Positions 1 to 12,322 of a stretch of DNA of 64,000 bases are shown here, one piece after another; positions within the stretch are counted from its first letter, which is position 1; each line of letters begins with the position of its first letter. The stretch spans positions 14,598 to 78,597 of the forward strand of contig JADHZB010001223.1 in the NCBI GenBank assembly GCA_015657535.1, in the 5' to 3' direction. A program made the position numbers and the translations under genes. The notes under the pieces are model-generated. The model had not been told where the DNA came from, ran no database searches, and worked only from the letters and a program-made list of their open reading frames with translations. The DNA is from Nephromyces sp. MM_2019. Taxonomy: Eukaryota > Apicomplexa > Aconoidasida > Nephromycida.

Positions 1-240
1 CAAGTGTGTAGAATTGAAGTGTGTGCGGATGCATGTATGTGGATGCAAGCAAGTGTGTAGAATTGAAGTGTGTGCGGATGCATGTATGTGGATGCAAGCA
101 AGTGTGTAGAATTGAAGTGTGTGTGTGTGGATGCGAGCAAGTGTGTAGAATTGAAGTGTGTGCGGATGCATGTGTGTGGATGCGAGCAAGTGTGTAGAAT
201 TGAAGTGTGTGTAGAATTGAAGTGTGTGCAGATGTGTGCA
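1..240. repeat. 49-bp minisatellite, about five copies
   Basis: The unit begins caagtgtgtagaattgaagt and is 49 bp long. Copies start at 1, 50, 99, 138 and 187. Copies 1 and 2 are identical, copy 3 is 10 bp shorter, copy 4 has a few substitutions, and copy 5 is rearranged, with the tgtagaattgaagtgtg core duplicated. The array is cut by the window edge, so its true size is unknown. It lies downstream of the last visible exon of the minus-strand gene at 416-3652, probably in the intron that begins at 415. It can be read as a Cys/Val-rich open frame on the plus strand, but that is a by-product of the repeat. Confidence 0.93.
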
Positions 241-415
241 AGTCTGCAGAGGTTTCCCACGTGTGTAGAAGCCATCAAATAGAGCTCTTCTTCGAATTTA
301 TCGCACACACAAAAACAGCCAATAGCATGCATAAACAAATCAGAAAGTAAATAAAAACCTCCAAAAAAAGCAAATACTAGCAGAAAACTCCTCCGATTTC
401 TTCACAAAAACATAC

Positions 416-3400
416 CTCATTAACAAAGGCTTCTATTCCAGCAACGTGGTTCAGCGAAGCGAGCACCATGTTCAGTATAGCAACTCTAACCTTATATGAA
501 ATAACGGTAAAAGTAGAGCTGAGGGCTAGCTTAATAGAGTAGAGTAGGATATCGGGATACTCCTCTAATAAGAGGCTCAAGAGGAGGGCATTCGAGCAGC
601 ATATACGCAACAACTGGAGACTACTCATTCGAGTTTCAATATTGAAATGACGATACTCCTCCAGCCTATGAGGCTTCCTGTCTACCACCCCTCTCAATAG
701 GAAATCCCTGTTTCCAGCATATTCGCCACCAAACGCCCATAGAGAAGCAAATCGCAGGATATCGACCCATAAGCTCAAACTGATAATTCGCTTATCCGGT
801 AAGCAACTGCTTGATGGTAGTTCTTCTAGTATCTTGGTTATCATAGAGCATAGAGCAACAATCTTTGCGTGTTCTGGATTAGGTTGAGGAGTCCAATAAC
901 GCGACAGAAAACGCGAGGTTCGGGATAAGCTACTTTTTTGTTCTCCTGGAAGTCGACCAGTATCCTGGCTTGTTTGTGTAAAACTTTGGACGTCACAGGG
1001 TGAGATACCAGCGAAATCTGGAGCAGAAAGACTTTCTTCTAAAGCTTGAGCCGAAGATGGGTCCTTACCCATTAAAACAGGTTTCTCTCGGGAGTTTGTA
1101 ATTGAAAAATTATCTTGTTGAGATGCACTAAATGAAGAAGATTCACAACACAACTCTGATGCCGAAGCAGAGACATTCTCTTCCTCATCCTTCTTGCAAC
1201 CGAGAAGAGGCAACGATTTGATGCCACCTTCATTACTGGCCTCATAATACACTTTGAAAGACTCCAATGCAGCGTGTATGCGTAAAAGCAGATCTTCCTC
1301 CTCTACAAGGTCTTTTCTGGAGTCCTTGAAAATGAGCTTCATTTGCTTTACTTCTTCCCATTTATTGCCTTTTTGACGAGTAGTGCTAGCAGCTATCAAT
1401 TTGGAAGCGGTGGGAGATTCGCAAGTAGTATCGTCTGGAGCAAGAACTTCTCTAGACGACATTACTTTAACTTCATCATTCATATCACTAAGGGAAAGCG
1501 GAAAGCTGCCAAAATCCATGAGGTCCACATCAGGAAAATGCCTCCCAAAAGATGACTTTTCAAATCGATGCACTTGTTCATAGAGCCTCCTAAAAGTTGC
1601 AATCAGGACACTTTAATAGTTTTAAACTTAGGAGTCTTAGAAAGTGAAACACACACACAACTCCCAGATGGAAGCTACTGCAGCAAAAAAAGGAGTAATT
1701 TCTGGAGAGAAAAATAACGTAATTGGGCTGAAATAAACAAGAGAGATGCATATAAAATGATCGCAAATATAAGCATAGAAGCACACAAAAATGTAGATGC
1801 ACAGTCATAAAAAGACGCCTACACACATGTGTAGATACACATACAAACATACCAAAATACACACACACACACATACATGTGCAGCGCTTACACACCTCTC
1901 AAAGGACTTTGGATCATGAGGAACACCAAAGATAACCAAAGAAAGTCTTTCATAATTCCCACTGAGTACTATTCTGTCAGACACATACGATTGCTGAGGA
2001 AAGAGCTCTACTGACCCAGGAAACGGGCCTTCCCTAAGCTCCAGCGGCTTCATGACACCTTCTTCACTAGCCTCTTCAAAGGTACTATAATAGCCCATTA
2101 GATTGCATGCAGTAGGGACGGGAACGGTATCGCCCTCAAAATCAGACTTTTGATGATACCTTGTAGATTGAGGAAGTACTAACACTCTGTGCAAGAGTAT
2201 TGTGTGCCCAGTAAACTGAATGCAGTCGCATTGCTTTTCAACAGACAGTTCACCGATGACATCAGCACTCTTAGATACGTATTCGCCGCTAAAATTACCA
2301 TCAATAGAAGATTTTTCCAGCGTATCAGATGTAGAAGCTTGTTTGGCACTTGAATCCCTTGTTTTACTCGAATCTACATTTATGTGTATTTGTAGCAGAA
2401 CAGTCTTGGAAAACCATGAAGTCTTGTCTCCATTTACTGAGCTTACCTGGTCTAAAACATTTGTACCACTTCCGTAGTCTTTATGCGCACTCGACAAATT
2501 TTCAACACCCCATCCACCACCATCCTTATCAGCGTAAAGTACCGGATTACTGTGCTGTAAGTTCAAATTCTTCTTGAACTGTGAAAATGGCGGAAGGTTG
2601 TGAGACTGCTCTTTAGGTAGCACACCGTATGAATCCGAGGAACGAGGGGGGGGATGCATAGAAGCAGATCCTCTCGTCATATTTCCAACAGGTGGACCTG
2701 ACAAAGAAGTTACAGGAACATTCATACCGCTAAAGGAGCTCTGTATAGGCCTTGTAACAGCAGATTCAGCACAATACGGATGCTGTGCTTGTGGCATAGA
2801 ACGTCGCGAAGGAAAGAAGTTCTGCCGTGGTCGCATGTTTGCATGTGAGGCAGCAAGCCGTGAATCACTCGGAATCGGTGGCAACGATGGATCCATAACC
2901 GAAGAAGGCGGAGCTTCATTGCTCATATTTGAGAAAGAAGTTGATGTAGTGGCCAGTATACTGTGAAAAGCACTGGATGTCTCACCAACAGAAGTTGCGG
3001 CACCAAGCGGCCTGCTTAAATCTGGAGTTACTAGCTTACTTTCGATACCAGCAGCTGAAGAGTTACTGGGGGTAGCTGAGATATTGGAATTTTCTAGGCC
3101 TCTGTAATTCCATATACCTGAATAACCAGGCCCGATATCAGCTGCAGAGGGTGCCGGAGGCATAGAAGCTGCACCGGGATGAATTCCCCCATCGAAGGAC
3201 GGAGGGGGAAAAGCTTCATCTAAAAATTGATTGCCTCGTGAACCACGGTCAGGACCATTATGAGACAGAGAAGGGGGCCTAGAAAACGAGCCTAAGGGTG
3301 GCATACCAGTGGTACCTGGATGATTGTATGGAGGCGCATGATAATAATCCCCGGTATCACTGACGGGGGCATTTGACGGATTAAAATTATGTGCAGTATC

Positions 3401-3652
3401 AGCTGCCGATAGCGATTGTCCGGGATAAGGAGGATTCTGCCATCTCAATTGTGAAGCAGGAGGGGGGGCTAACGGCTGAGGAATACCAGATGTTCGTGAA
3501 TGAGATTTTGCAGCTTTGTCATCCCAGGGATGCTGCGAGTACATTGAGTTGTTGGAAAGATATCCATGAGTATGTCCCCCTCGGGTAACAATGCCAACAC
3601 CACGTCGTCCCTGCCGGTTCTTAGTCACGCCCTGAGATCCAGGGCGAGCCAT
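416..3652 (-). CDS. Unrecognised Ser/Pro/Gly-rich protein with helical C-terminal region (3' partial)
   Basis: Two exons are visible: 3652..1896 and 1589..416. They give 977 residues, after which a phase-0 donor (GTATGT at 415) leads out of the window. I chose the ATG at 3652 (protein starts MARPGSQGVTKN) because it opens the long frame. The first intron has donor GTGTGTAAG and acceptor TTTTAG, and joins ...PKSFER to RLYEQVHRFEK in frame. Residues 1 to about 400 are low complexity, rich in Ser, Pro, Gly and Asn. Residues about 410-585 look folded, with alternating hydrophobic positions. A Ser/Glu-rich linker follows, then residues about 825-977 are Leu-rich and helical, like stacked helical (ARM/HEAT-like) repeats. 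I do not recognise the family and give no function. The gene model is firm; identity is open. Confidence 0.8.
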
Positions 3653-6600
3653 AATATCATCAATCAAGCTTTTTGGGCTACAAAGCGTATTATTGTAAGC
3701 TCAGATGGGATTGCTGAGAACTGAAGGGTAGTTAAACTATTTAAGGGCTTCCTTCATTGCAAGATATACCAAGTGGATGGAAGCCCTTCCACCCCAGCAA
3801 GCAAAATTGCACCCAATACCGATAACGCATGCCTGTGAACGAAACAGAATCTCATCAAATGGGGGTGTAAACACGTCAAATTAAAACAAAAAGAGCAGCG
3901 CTACCAGATTGGCAAAATGGAAATTTACAATCAATCACCAGCCTTTGAAAGTCCAACACGATGCCACTTGTTTTGGGGCCAATTATTAGTCGGCATCAAA
4001 TAATGATTTCAAGAGCGACTTGAAAGTATTACAGTAGATTTAGAAGGTGTACCCCACCCATGTAAAAACATAAGAAAGCTGCAAAAGAGAGATCAGGTAA
4101 TTCCCAGAGCTACAATGGACTTTCACGAAAAATCCTTCCCAATGGGCAGTAATGTGAGGAGCATCGGGGTGAAACATTCACTACGGCATCCCTCCTATTG
4201 TTTTACAGTATTGTCTTCCAAATAGTATAGCAGCGCATTGCTTAGTAGTGGTAGCATGGATTAAACAAACTCATCGCTCAAAAAGCTACTGCACAGAGAA
4301 TAAAAATCACTTCCAACGGGGTATCAATTTTCTACTGAGCGCATAATTTAAGAAAAATATTTTCAAGCACAAAAAAAAGTCAGCGTTAAAGTTGTTAAAG
4401 TAAATTATATTTTCTGTGCATACAGGTTGTCGACAAACTGCAAAGGAGCGGCATTAGAGGGTGTACGTATATCGAGGCAAGTTATTGATGCTACGCTCAA
4501 CTGCAGGACCATCGAGGTAAAAACGAAATGACATCTGGAGCAGTATCATAGTGAAGGAAGCATTATTCATTACTAAGAAAATCTTGAAAGAATTAGACAT
4601 CATATTTTCAAAACAAGCAGCAGTATCAGAGCACCAAGGTATACATCACCATAGGCAGTCTGTGTATAAAGCAGGAAAAAATTTCATGATACAAGCAAAC
4701 CCGAAGAATATAGCAAAGCGCCCTTCGAAAAAAAGCTAAATGCAGTGTTTCAAAGGTACGCAAGATAAACTGAAATTTGGCTAAGTGCCTAGTGTACCAG
4801 GTATAAAAAGTAACTACTCAGAAATAGAAAAAGCACAAAAGTTCAACAGAGTCTCCAGCAGCAAATCCAAGAACAGTGTAAGGCCACGAAGACAAAAAAA
4901 GTACATGCGCAACCCTTTGGAGATGTGCTCCAGAATTGATGAACTCAATTGAGCAATGTTATAAAACCCAGAACACGCTCTTCATCATACGTCAATTAGA
5001 AGTCGCCAGATCCTCACAGCCGCGATGAAACATGAAGCGTACGAAGCTTCCGTGCGGAAGCGTGAATCTCTTCACCATGGGACCCCTTTTGAACGCGGCA
5101 GGTTTGCAGTACACCATTGGCTGCCTTCACAAAAGCAAGCTTCCATCTGTCATGCAGGAGTGCTATCGCCGTCCACAGGCTAGTGTGTGTGCTCTAACGC
5201 ATGGTTGTTCTCATCACGCAGTAGTTAAAAAACAAGTCAGGAAGGGTCATAGATTCGAACAGTAATGTTTCTTTGTGAATTTCAGATATCTTATATAACG
5301 ATACGTGAATTGCGTCTTTATTTATCGAAGATAAATGGTAATCGTAGATATACTAAAGAAAGGAAGTGTTGTGGTTGGTCATTCATATTTGATCAGCATC
5401 TGATTACTTTGCTTCAAACACAATGACTAGGAATCCCGGACTATTCGTCACGATGCTGCTACGATAGAGTACATCACTTTAAACCTAAACTGAAAAGTTT
5501 GACAGAAGGTGATGATTTCTTACTCTTGATTTTTCTTTCTCAGAGCTTCGTCATGCAACTTTTAAAGCAGTACAACTTTTCCAGTACAAGTAAAAAGCAA
5601 AAATTCTAGACATGTTTAAATTGCTGTAACAAAAAGCTTGCAATCTCGTATTAGGATGCCTGATTCAACCTTCACAATCTCTCGTTGCTCAGTAGGATTC
5701 CGGATGGATTATACGCTGACCTAAGATGTTACTAGCAGATTTACCAACGCATTAGGTGCTGTGTGCAGTTATGATCTATTGCTCATTATTTTCTGCAGCT
5801 TGGTAACGTCGAAAAAATTCTAGAATATAAAGATTCCCAGGAACTGAGTCTGGGCCCCACGCTTGAGTAGGTCCTTTTACATCTTCCGCAGAACTTGCTA
5901 CTGAGAGCGCACATATACGGTGTCCGCTTCCTTAGCACCTTTCCTTTGCCATGCTGTTTTCGAATGCTTTTCTTTCGAAAAAAAGTAGGTTAAATCAATA
6001 AACGAAACTAGTATACTAATACTGTATTTTTAGGCTGAAAAAATTAAGCAGCACTCATTCTAGGGTGTTGCAAATGTAAAAATTGTAACTACGAAGAACG
6101 TGCATCACGTATCTGTTCACCATCTATTGATTGATCACATAAAAAGAACCTCGAAATACATCAAAAAACTCTCGTCTACAAATCACCTACCAATGAGATA
6201 AATGCTTTTACGTTAAGTAGTATCTAGTACCTTGAAGCGATATACGTGTCTTTTCTAAGTTAAAGAGTTCGAAGCTGCAGGGGTAGGAAGTTGCATAGAG
6301 CCTAGATATGACGCAAGCATCATAAAAACAACCTGCACGCACTATCAAGGGTAAGGTTGCCGGCAGTGAAACCGGAAACTGAGACTGTGGGTTGCTGTTT
6401 TTATTGAACCACCATTTAAAAAAAATTTCAATGGGTTAAGCATGCAAAAGGCTGATGAACAGTTACACTCGTAGCTTTTTTGATAAAATTCTCAGTTTCT
6501 ACGATGATAGCAAACAATTAGCGAAAAAAGTAACTTCATTTGCATGCGTAAGAGTACCACCACCTGTAGCATCGAGCTTGTGGATCCTGTGATGAGTTGA

Positions 6601-9600
6601 ACGTTCTGCCCTGGATGGACCATCATTCCTACTTAATGGCTGTTTATAATGGTTATTCTTCTAGGAGTATTGCGTAGCAGAAATGAGAAAATATTGTGTT
6701 ATGAACGTTAAAAAAATACATCGGCAAGCTGCTGCTTTTACACCCACTCTTATCTGGAGCAGTGACATTTTCATGTGAAAAAATTTAGTCATATGCGGGA
6801 TAAGTACTCCACGCATACCGCGGACCATTCAAAACATACCCTAAGCTCACTCGCATTAGCATGTAAGTTATTATTGTTCATTCTGGTTACCTTTTTAATG
6901 TTTAATGACGCACCTTACCTTAGTAATCATGCTAAAGGGGTAGTATATTTCATCCACTCATGTTCTTCTAGTTCGAGCGCTTGTGCACTACCCTGATGTA
7001 TTTATCATAGACTTAATGGATGAACATTACAAAGCAGAAGAATTAGGCTTTGCCCATAATTTGATACGGGAAACATAAATTTTTTTCAGGGTAGCATACC
7101 TCTTTGTGCACGATGTCTGATTGATATTTTTAGGAAAAACTTGGTTTGAAGCTAAATAAAGGGTTTCCCATGAAAATTTGCTGGAATAGTTCTGCTTCAA
7201 GTTTACTTTAAAACGATGAAATTTGACGATTTCGCCCTTCCTGATTATATGGCAATGAAACAAAAGCGGTTACGCCGTTATTATTTCCTGCTATAGTCAA
7301 AGGCGACCATAGCAAGTTTATATTATTCTAGCTTCTGCATATGTATGGTGAGAGATTATTTACATGTATAGTAAAGAAGACTCCCACGCCACAAGCGCAC
7401 GCTCTAGGTTTAGTATATTTAACGTGCAAACTTTTAAAGAAAGAGTACCATAGTGCCGTCCTGGAGGCCGCGTGTACCACCGCTTATACGGAAGAACCTG
7501 AGCAACATGATATGAAGTATGATTTTCTACATTTATCCACACATTTATTTAGCAAGATGCTGCTAGCGGTTTTCGCTCGTAGCTCACTCACACTAGTTAG
7601 CTACAACCTGCGCAGGTCTCTTCATATTCTCGTCTTTCTCATTTAAACAGCAGATAAATTCCAAGATATTCGTATATAATGTGCTTAGAGCGAGCGGCTG
7701 TACCAGTATGTAGAATGCATTAACTCTTTCAGGCAGCGTACTGTCTCCTTTACGTTTTCCTATCACTTTTATTTTACTTTTTACACCGCGTTTATGACTT
7801 GTAATTTCCTTACAGTTTAATTGCCCTATATATTGACTAAAAAAAGAAAAGCAACTTTTTTATTCTTTAATGGATGTGTACAGATACTCAAAGAATGCTT
7901 AATGAGAATTCCATACTGAGCGATGGAGACAGCTACTCACAGTGTTTAAAAGGAGAAATATGTAGTAACTCGTCAAAGCTCTCGTGTTCTGCTTGTAGCA
8001 ATCCTTATGTAGCTGTATTTCTTGAGCTGCTTTATATGCGTAAAAGTTTATAGTAAGACCTGTATAGTGCGTGTCATACATTTTAAGATCTACGCAATCC
8101 TTTGAAATAATGATATATTCAAATCAATACCCATGATATGATCTTGTGATTTTAGTTCATATTGAAGCTTTACAGGAATATATAAGCTATCCATGTAAGG
8201 CTCTAAATAGGCAAACTTCTTGAACTATATTTTTAATTGCAAATTTTCCGGATATGAATGTGCGACATTCTAGGCTTGGCTTATTTGTTTCTAATTAGTT
8301 AAGGTGTCAATTAAAACTGCTAAAAGCACAAAAAATGACAATAACATAATGTGGTCCTGTAGTGCAGACTTGAAAGCCACATTTTTATATACGACAAAGC
8401 AAAAAAGTGTACTGGATTACTCTTCATCGCATCACATACAGTTGGTTTATAACGGAGCTAAAATTGGTGCATTCTTTCATGCTTCGCAATTTTATGGTAC
8501 CTTTTTTTTATGCTAGGGAAAAATCTATGCGTGTCCAGTTTGCTACACCCACGTACATTACATTTGCATATGAGCGAGTAGCAGTGAGAAGCCACAATTT
8601 TCTGTGGGTCTATGTTAATATAGTTCTGCGCATACTAAGCAGAATTAACATATTCTTATTTTTCAAAATAGCTACTTAAACTGAATCACTTTCGTTTATA
8701 AGTTAGAAAAATGGGTAGTAACTTGTTTATGACGCTTTCCTTTGGGTTCGAGACGTTTGTGTACCATCAGCGGCTGTAAACCTCGCAGTATGTATCTTGC
8801 ATCATTTGTTGCTTATCATATGCTGATTGAAGCTAGAAAATGCATGTCAGAAACCTGAATAAACACCCGAGGAAAAAGCTTTTGAACTTACGTATTTCAG
8901 TATATTCGCTTATAGTTTAATGGTATCGAGAAGCTTCGACGCCGCTGGACCAATTGCTTTGTGTGCTTGCTGGATAAAGCCTAGTAAGTGAGCTGGAGTC
9001 CTCTAATTTGGCGGAAAGTGCGAAGAAAGCGTTTAATCTCATCAGCCGCAATAATACTGGCTTATGAGGGCGGCAAGCACTTTTTTTGGAGTGTAATGCT
9101 TATTTGTATAGTTAATAGCAGTAGTTCTACCAGACCACATTAAAACGTTACGCAAACCACAAACGAGGAAGACAGCAAATGCCCGATAAAACTTTGAAAA
9201 CTAATCAGCCATCGGGCCTACACACACGCTCCAGTGATGAGCTCTACCCTGATATGACGCCTGACAAATGTTTCCGCGACAACTTTGATGGGTTTCATAG
9301 AAGTCCAATCAAAAGGAGTAACTTCAAAGCTGTTTGATACTACGAGGCTACTGGGACTGACAAACCGGCATTTCCTTACTTAGAATGCGGCTTTAAGTTT
9401 CAGCTCTTTGCTGCCAATTTGTATGAGTAATCTTCCTTTTACTAATCTACAGTATTTATGAAGCACGAGGGTCTGGAAAACTGAATCCTATGGTGCTAAA
9501 ATATTGCAGTAACTGTGTGTCACGTGCTTTCTCTATCTCTTTATGTGCATAGTGATTACAGTACAGTGGTAGTTAGCCCCCCTTTTCCACATACTTCTTT

Positions 9601-10735
9601 CCGGTACGCACCACTTGAGTATATTGGCAAGATCCTTGTTGTGCTTCTTTTGATCTATCCTGTCGCTTTTTCAATTCTCTACTTTTAATGGAAACTTCAA
9701 CGAATTGAAAATGCAAGGAGACGGAATGGCGCATGAAATACCTGGGCGTCAATGTTTGCTTCTTCAGTGATTTGTTTTTCCTTTCCTTAATTGCCCACCT
9801 ATAACCTTAGCCCTCCCTGTAACAAGTATGCTTTTTGAAGAATTTTAAATACTTCCTCGGCTTTTATATCTTCATTCCCAAGAGGCTGAATCGGTACTGT
9901 GCAAAAAAATATTTTCTTATCGTGTTTTAGCCTTTTTTAGTCAGACATATTCTATTGAAGCTCTATATAGTGCTTTGGGTATCCATTAGTGCAAAGTACC
10001 ATGAATTTTTTTCTAGTAAGAATTAGTAAGGCTATGCGTGATGGTAGGTTCTGTTTTCTGTTTTTTTGGCATGAGTGCAAGTTATTTTTTGAATATCTTA
10101 ATTCATTCGAAACGAATATGATTGCGCACTTTAAGTGCTTCATGTGCTGGCGTAAGTGCTATAAGTTGCCTCGATTTAAACGTGTAGCTTTCAACGTGTG
10201 GTCGCCGGGAATTGTCTGAACTGTAGTCAATCTTGCTTCTTTAGACTATCTGCTGGTATCTACCTTCCTACTAAGCTAGGATAGCATAAAAAGGCCTGGG
10301 CTCATTTTGTGCCCTTTTTTGGTTCCAAATATTTGACTCAATGGATTTTTGTCTAAAACTTTTAAATACAAGCATTATGGATCGTAAGCAGCCTTGCAAC
10401 TCACGTGCTTATTTTTGCTCTGATTGAAATGTGCGTTTTCTCTTCATATTGTCTCATTTATTGGATACTTTCATCTGTTTGGCTTATCTTCTATTGAGGT
10501 GTTTTTTTTTAACAAGTGATTTTTTTAATAAATGGCACGGCTTAATGCTAAACATATTTAACTGCTCATTGATGATGCAAAGCAGTAGCTACCTTGTAAC
10601 AAAAGATACTCAACTTAATTTTCATTAATTTGTTAGTATGTGGACCAACTTTTGTAATTTTTTTTATATATGTGGTTATAGGCTTTATTATATCTGTTTT
10701 CAGTGGAGCACTAAAGCATCTGTCGTTGAATAAGA
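3653..10735. other. Intergenic, about 7 kb, no supported gene
   Basis: This lies between the divergent starts of the minus-strand gene ending at 3652 and the plus-strand RING-CH-like gene at 10736, so both promoters should be here. It is AT-rich with many stops in all frames. The open frames present (for example 5032-5265 and 7341-7646, both plus) are short and match nothing I know. A 6-bp hairpin with a four-base loop (GCTTCC GTGC GGAAGC) sits at 5046-5061. I see no repeat array, RNA gene or transposon ends. Confidence 0.6.
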
Positions 10736-12322
10736 ATGGCATCAACATGGTGTGAGCCAAGAAACTGGGCACCAAAAGAGGTTTTGGGTAAAGAATGCTT
10801 TATATGCCTTGGTGATGAGAGAGGCAACACACTAGAGTCCTGCTGCTCTCAGTGTTACGCCAGAGTCCATCCGTCCTGCTGGTATTTACGTTTTATTGAG
10901 CTGGAAGTAACTTGGCATGATGCATATACTATTTATCGTATAGTGAACCCATGCTTGTGTTGAATTTGAGGTGCGAATGATACAGCTGGAACCAAGTTAC
11001 TGAGTCAACTAATTGCGATTTATCCCGCAATTAGTTGATGTTGATGCCATATGTTTTCCCCTGATGTTGAAGTCTTTCAGTTTGCTTGCTTTAATGTGGG
11101 GGTCGTGTCTCAGTTTTAGATCTTGCTTTAGTAGTGCAATAGGTTTCAGCGAAATTATACTTTTCTTGGATTTGCCAGTCGTAGAATATTTTTTTTGTGC
11201 ACTGGAGTAAAAATTTTCAAATTCTTGCATTGATTTTAGGGAGGATTGGCGAATGAGTCAGAGGTTATCTTTTTTAAGAGCTCGTATTCTTGGGCAAGCG
11301 TTGCCTTCAGTGAGTTCTTGTTCAATATGCAAAACAGGTATGTCTTGCGTTTTATTGGTGTGTGATACTACCTGTAATTACTCTTCTTCCTGGCTTCTAT
11401 TAGTTCTCTGGAAGCCTGGACTACTAATGAAATTTTTTTTTCTCTCTTGAAAGGATGCGCTGGTACAACAACGGATAAGAAGACAGCTGAATGGAAAGAT
11501 TCAAATCCGGAAGAACGTGAAAGGATTCAAGAATTACTTTTACAGGCTGTTGGTTAGCTAGTTACGGCAATAAAGTTTGATTATTCGGTGATAACTTTTT
11601 AGATTACGTTTATGTTTATTTAGCGTGATACTCATGCTAAAGGTGCCTTAGCTCTGCTCTAAATTTTTGATGCTTTTAAGCCCATACTTTGGCTAATTGT
11701 ACCCAGAGAGGTATTTCTATTCACATTCCTGTGTGAATGACGTACGTATTTTCAGGCAGAGTAATTACTGGAACTGAGGATACTGTAATCTGGCCGGCTT
11801 TTTTCAATGGAAAGTAAGGCTACTTCTCCAAATTTTAGTCCATTTATCTTTTTGGAGATATTTTAAGAATTTTAGCTTCCGAGCTATGTACCTTTTAATA
11901 AATTTAATTTTTTACTTTTTTAGAATGATTTAACTATGCGTTGTTATCCTACAGGGTTATATTTTTTAATTTCTGCATAACATTGTCAGTCGCATTGTGT
12001 GTTGGAATCCTTTCCAGTGCCTATGTCTTAACGACTGGATCGGCGCTGATTTTGGCTGTTTTTTTCATTTACGAAATCCTAGCTATGGAAGCCATAATTC
12101 TCTTGATCCTCAGTCGCAAGTGAGTTATTTTTCCTGTCTTTAGACCTTAATTATTTTAAAGTGCAAGAAAACGTTGCTTTTTACAGAGAATCCATAAAGT
12201 CATTTATGGAAAGCTTGTGGTCCACTGACGACGGACTATCTATAGAGGATTCTTTACGGGCCACTGATGTACGCCAGACTGCTTCTACAAGCTGCCCCAG
12301 GATTGCTAACTCCACATTTTGA
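10736..12322 (+). CDS. RING-CH-like zinc-finger protein with two membrane helices
   Basis: Six exons: 10736-10881, 11240-11337, 11454-11552, 11756-11813, 11955-12119 and 12187-12322 (TGA). All introns are GT-AG and all phases match, giving about 233 residues from the ATG at 10736. An N-terminal zinc finger (residues 19 to about 80) has CFIC, then CCSQC, then HPSCW, then CSIC after an Arg/Leu-rich helix. This is the layout of RING-CH/RINGv domains in membrane E3 ubiquitin ligases (MARCH type), including the Trp after the sixth ligand, though spacing in the middle differs from the canonical form. A charged linker follows, then two hydrophobic helices at about 139-159 and 165-186, then a short Ser/Asp-rich tail. 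This resembles MARCH proteins, with the finger and tail on the same side. E3 activity is inferred from family resemblance only. Confidence 0.85.
11005..11038. repeat. Perfect 13-bp inverted repeat in intron 1 of the RING-CH-like gene
   Basis: The left arm tcaactaattgcg (11005-11017) and right arm cgcaattagttga (11026-11038) are exact reverse complements around an 8-base loop. It lies about 125 bases after the donor of intron 1 (10882-11239). It would form a stable RNA hairpin or a DNA cruciform. I have no evidence of function. Confidence 0.85.

Noticed and set aside
70..282. Cys/Val-rich plus-strand open frame
   Set aside because: It is the translation of the 49-bp minisatellite; the periodic protein follows from the repeat.
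5032..5265. Plus-strand frame in a slightly GC-richer island with a small hairpin
   Set aside because: There is no family match; the 6-bp stem is too short to be notable by itself.
8735..8760. Possible tRNA B-box (gggttcgagac)
   Set aside because: There is no matching A-box at the right distance and no foldable cloverleaf around it.
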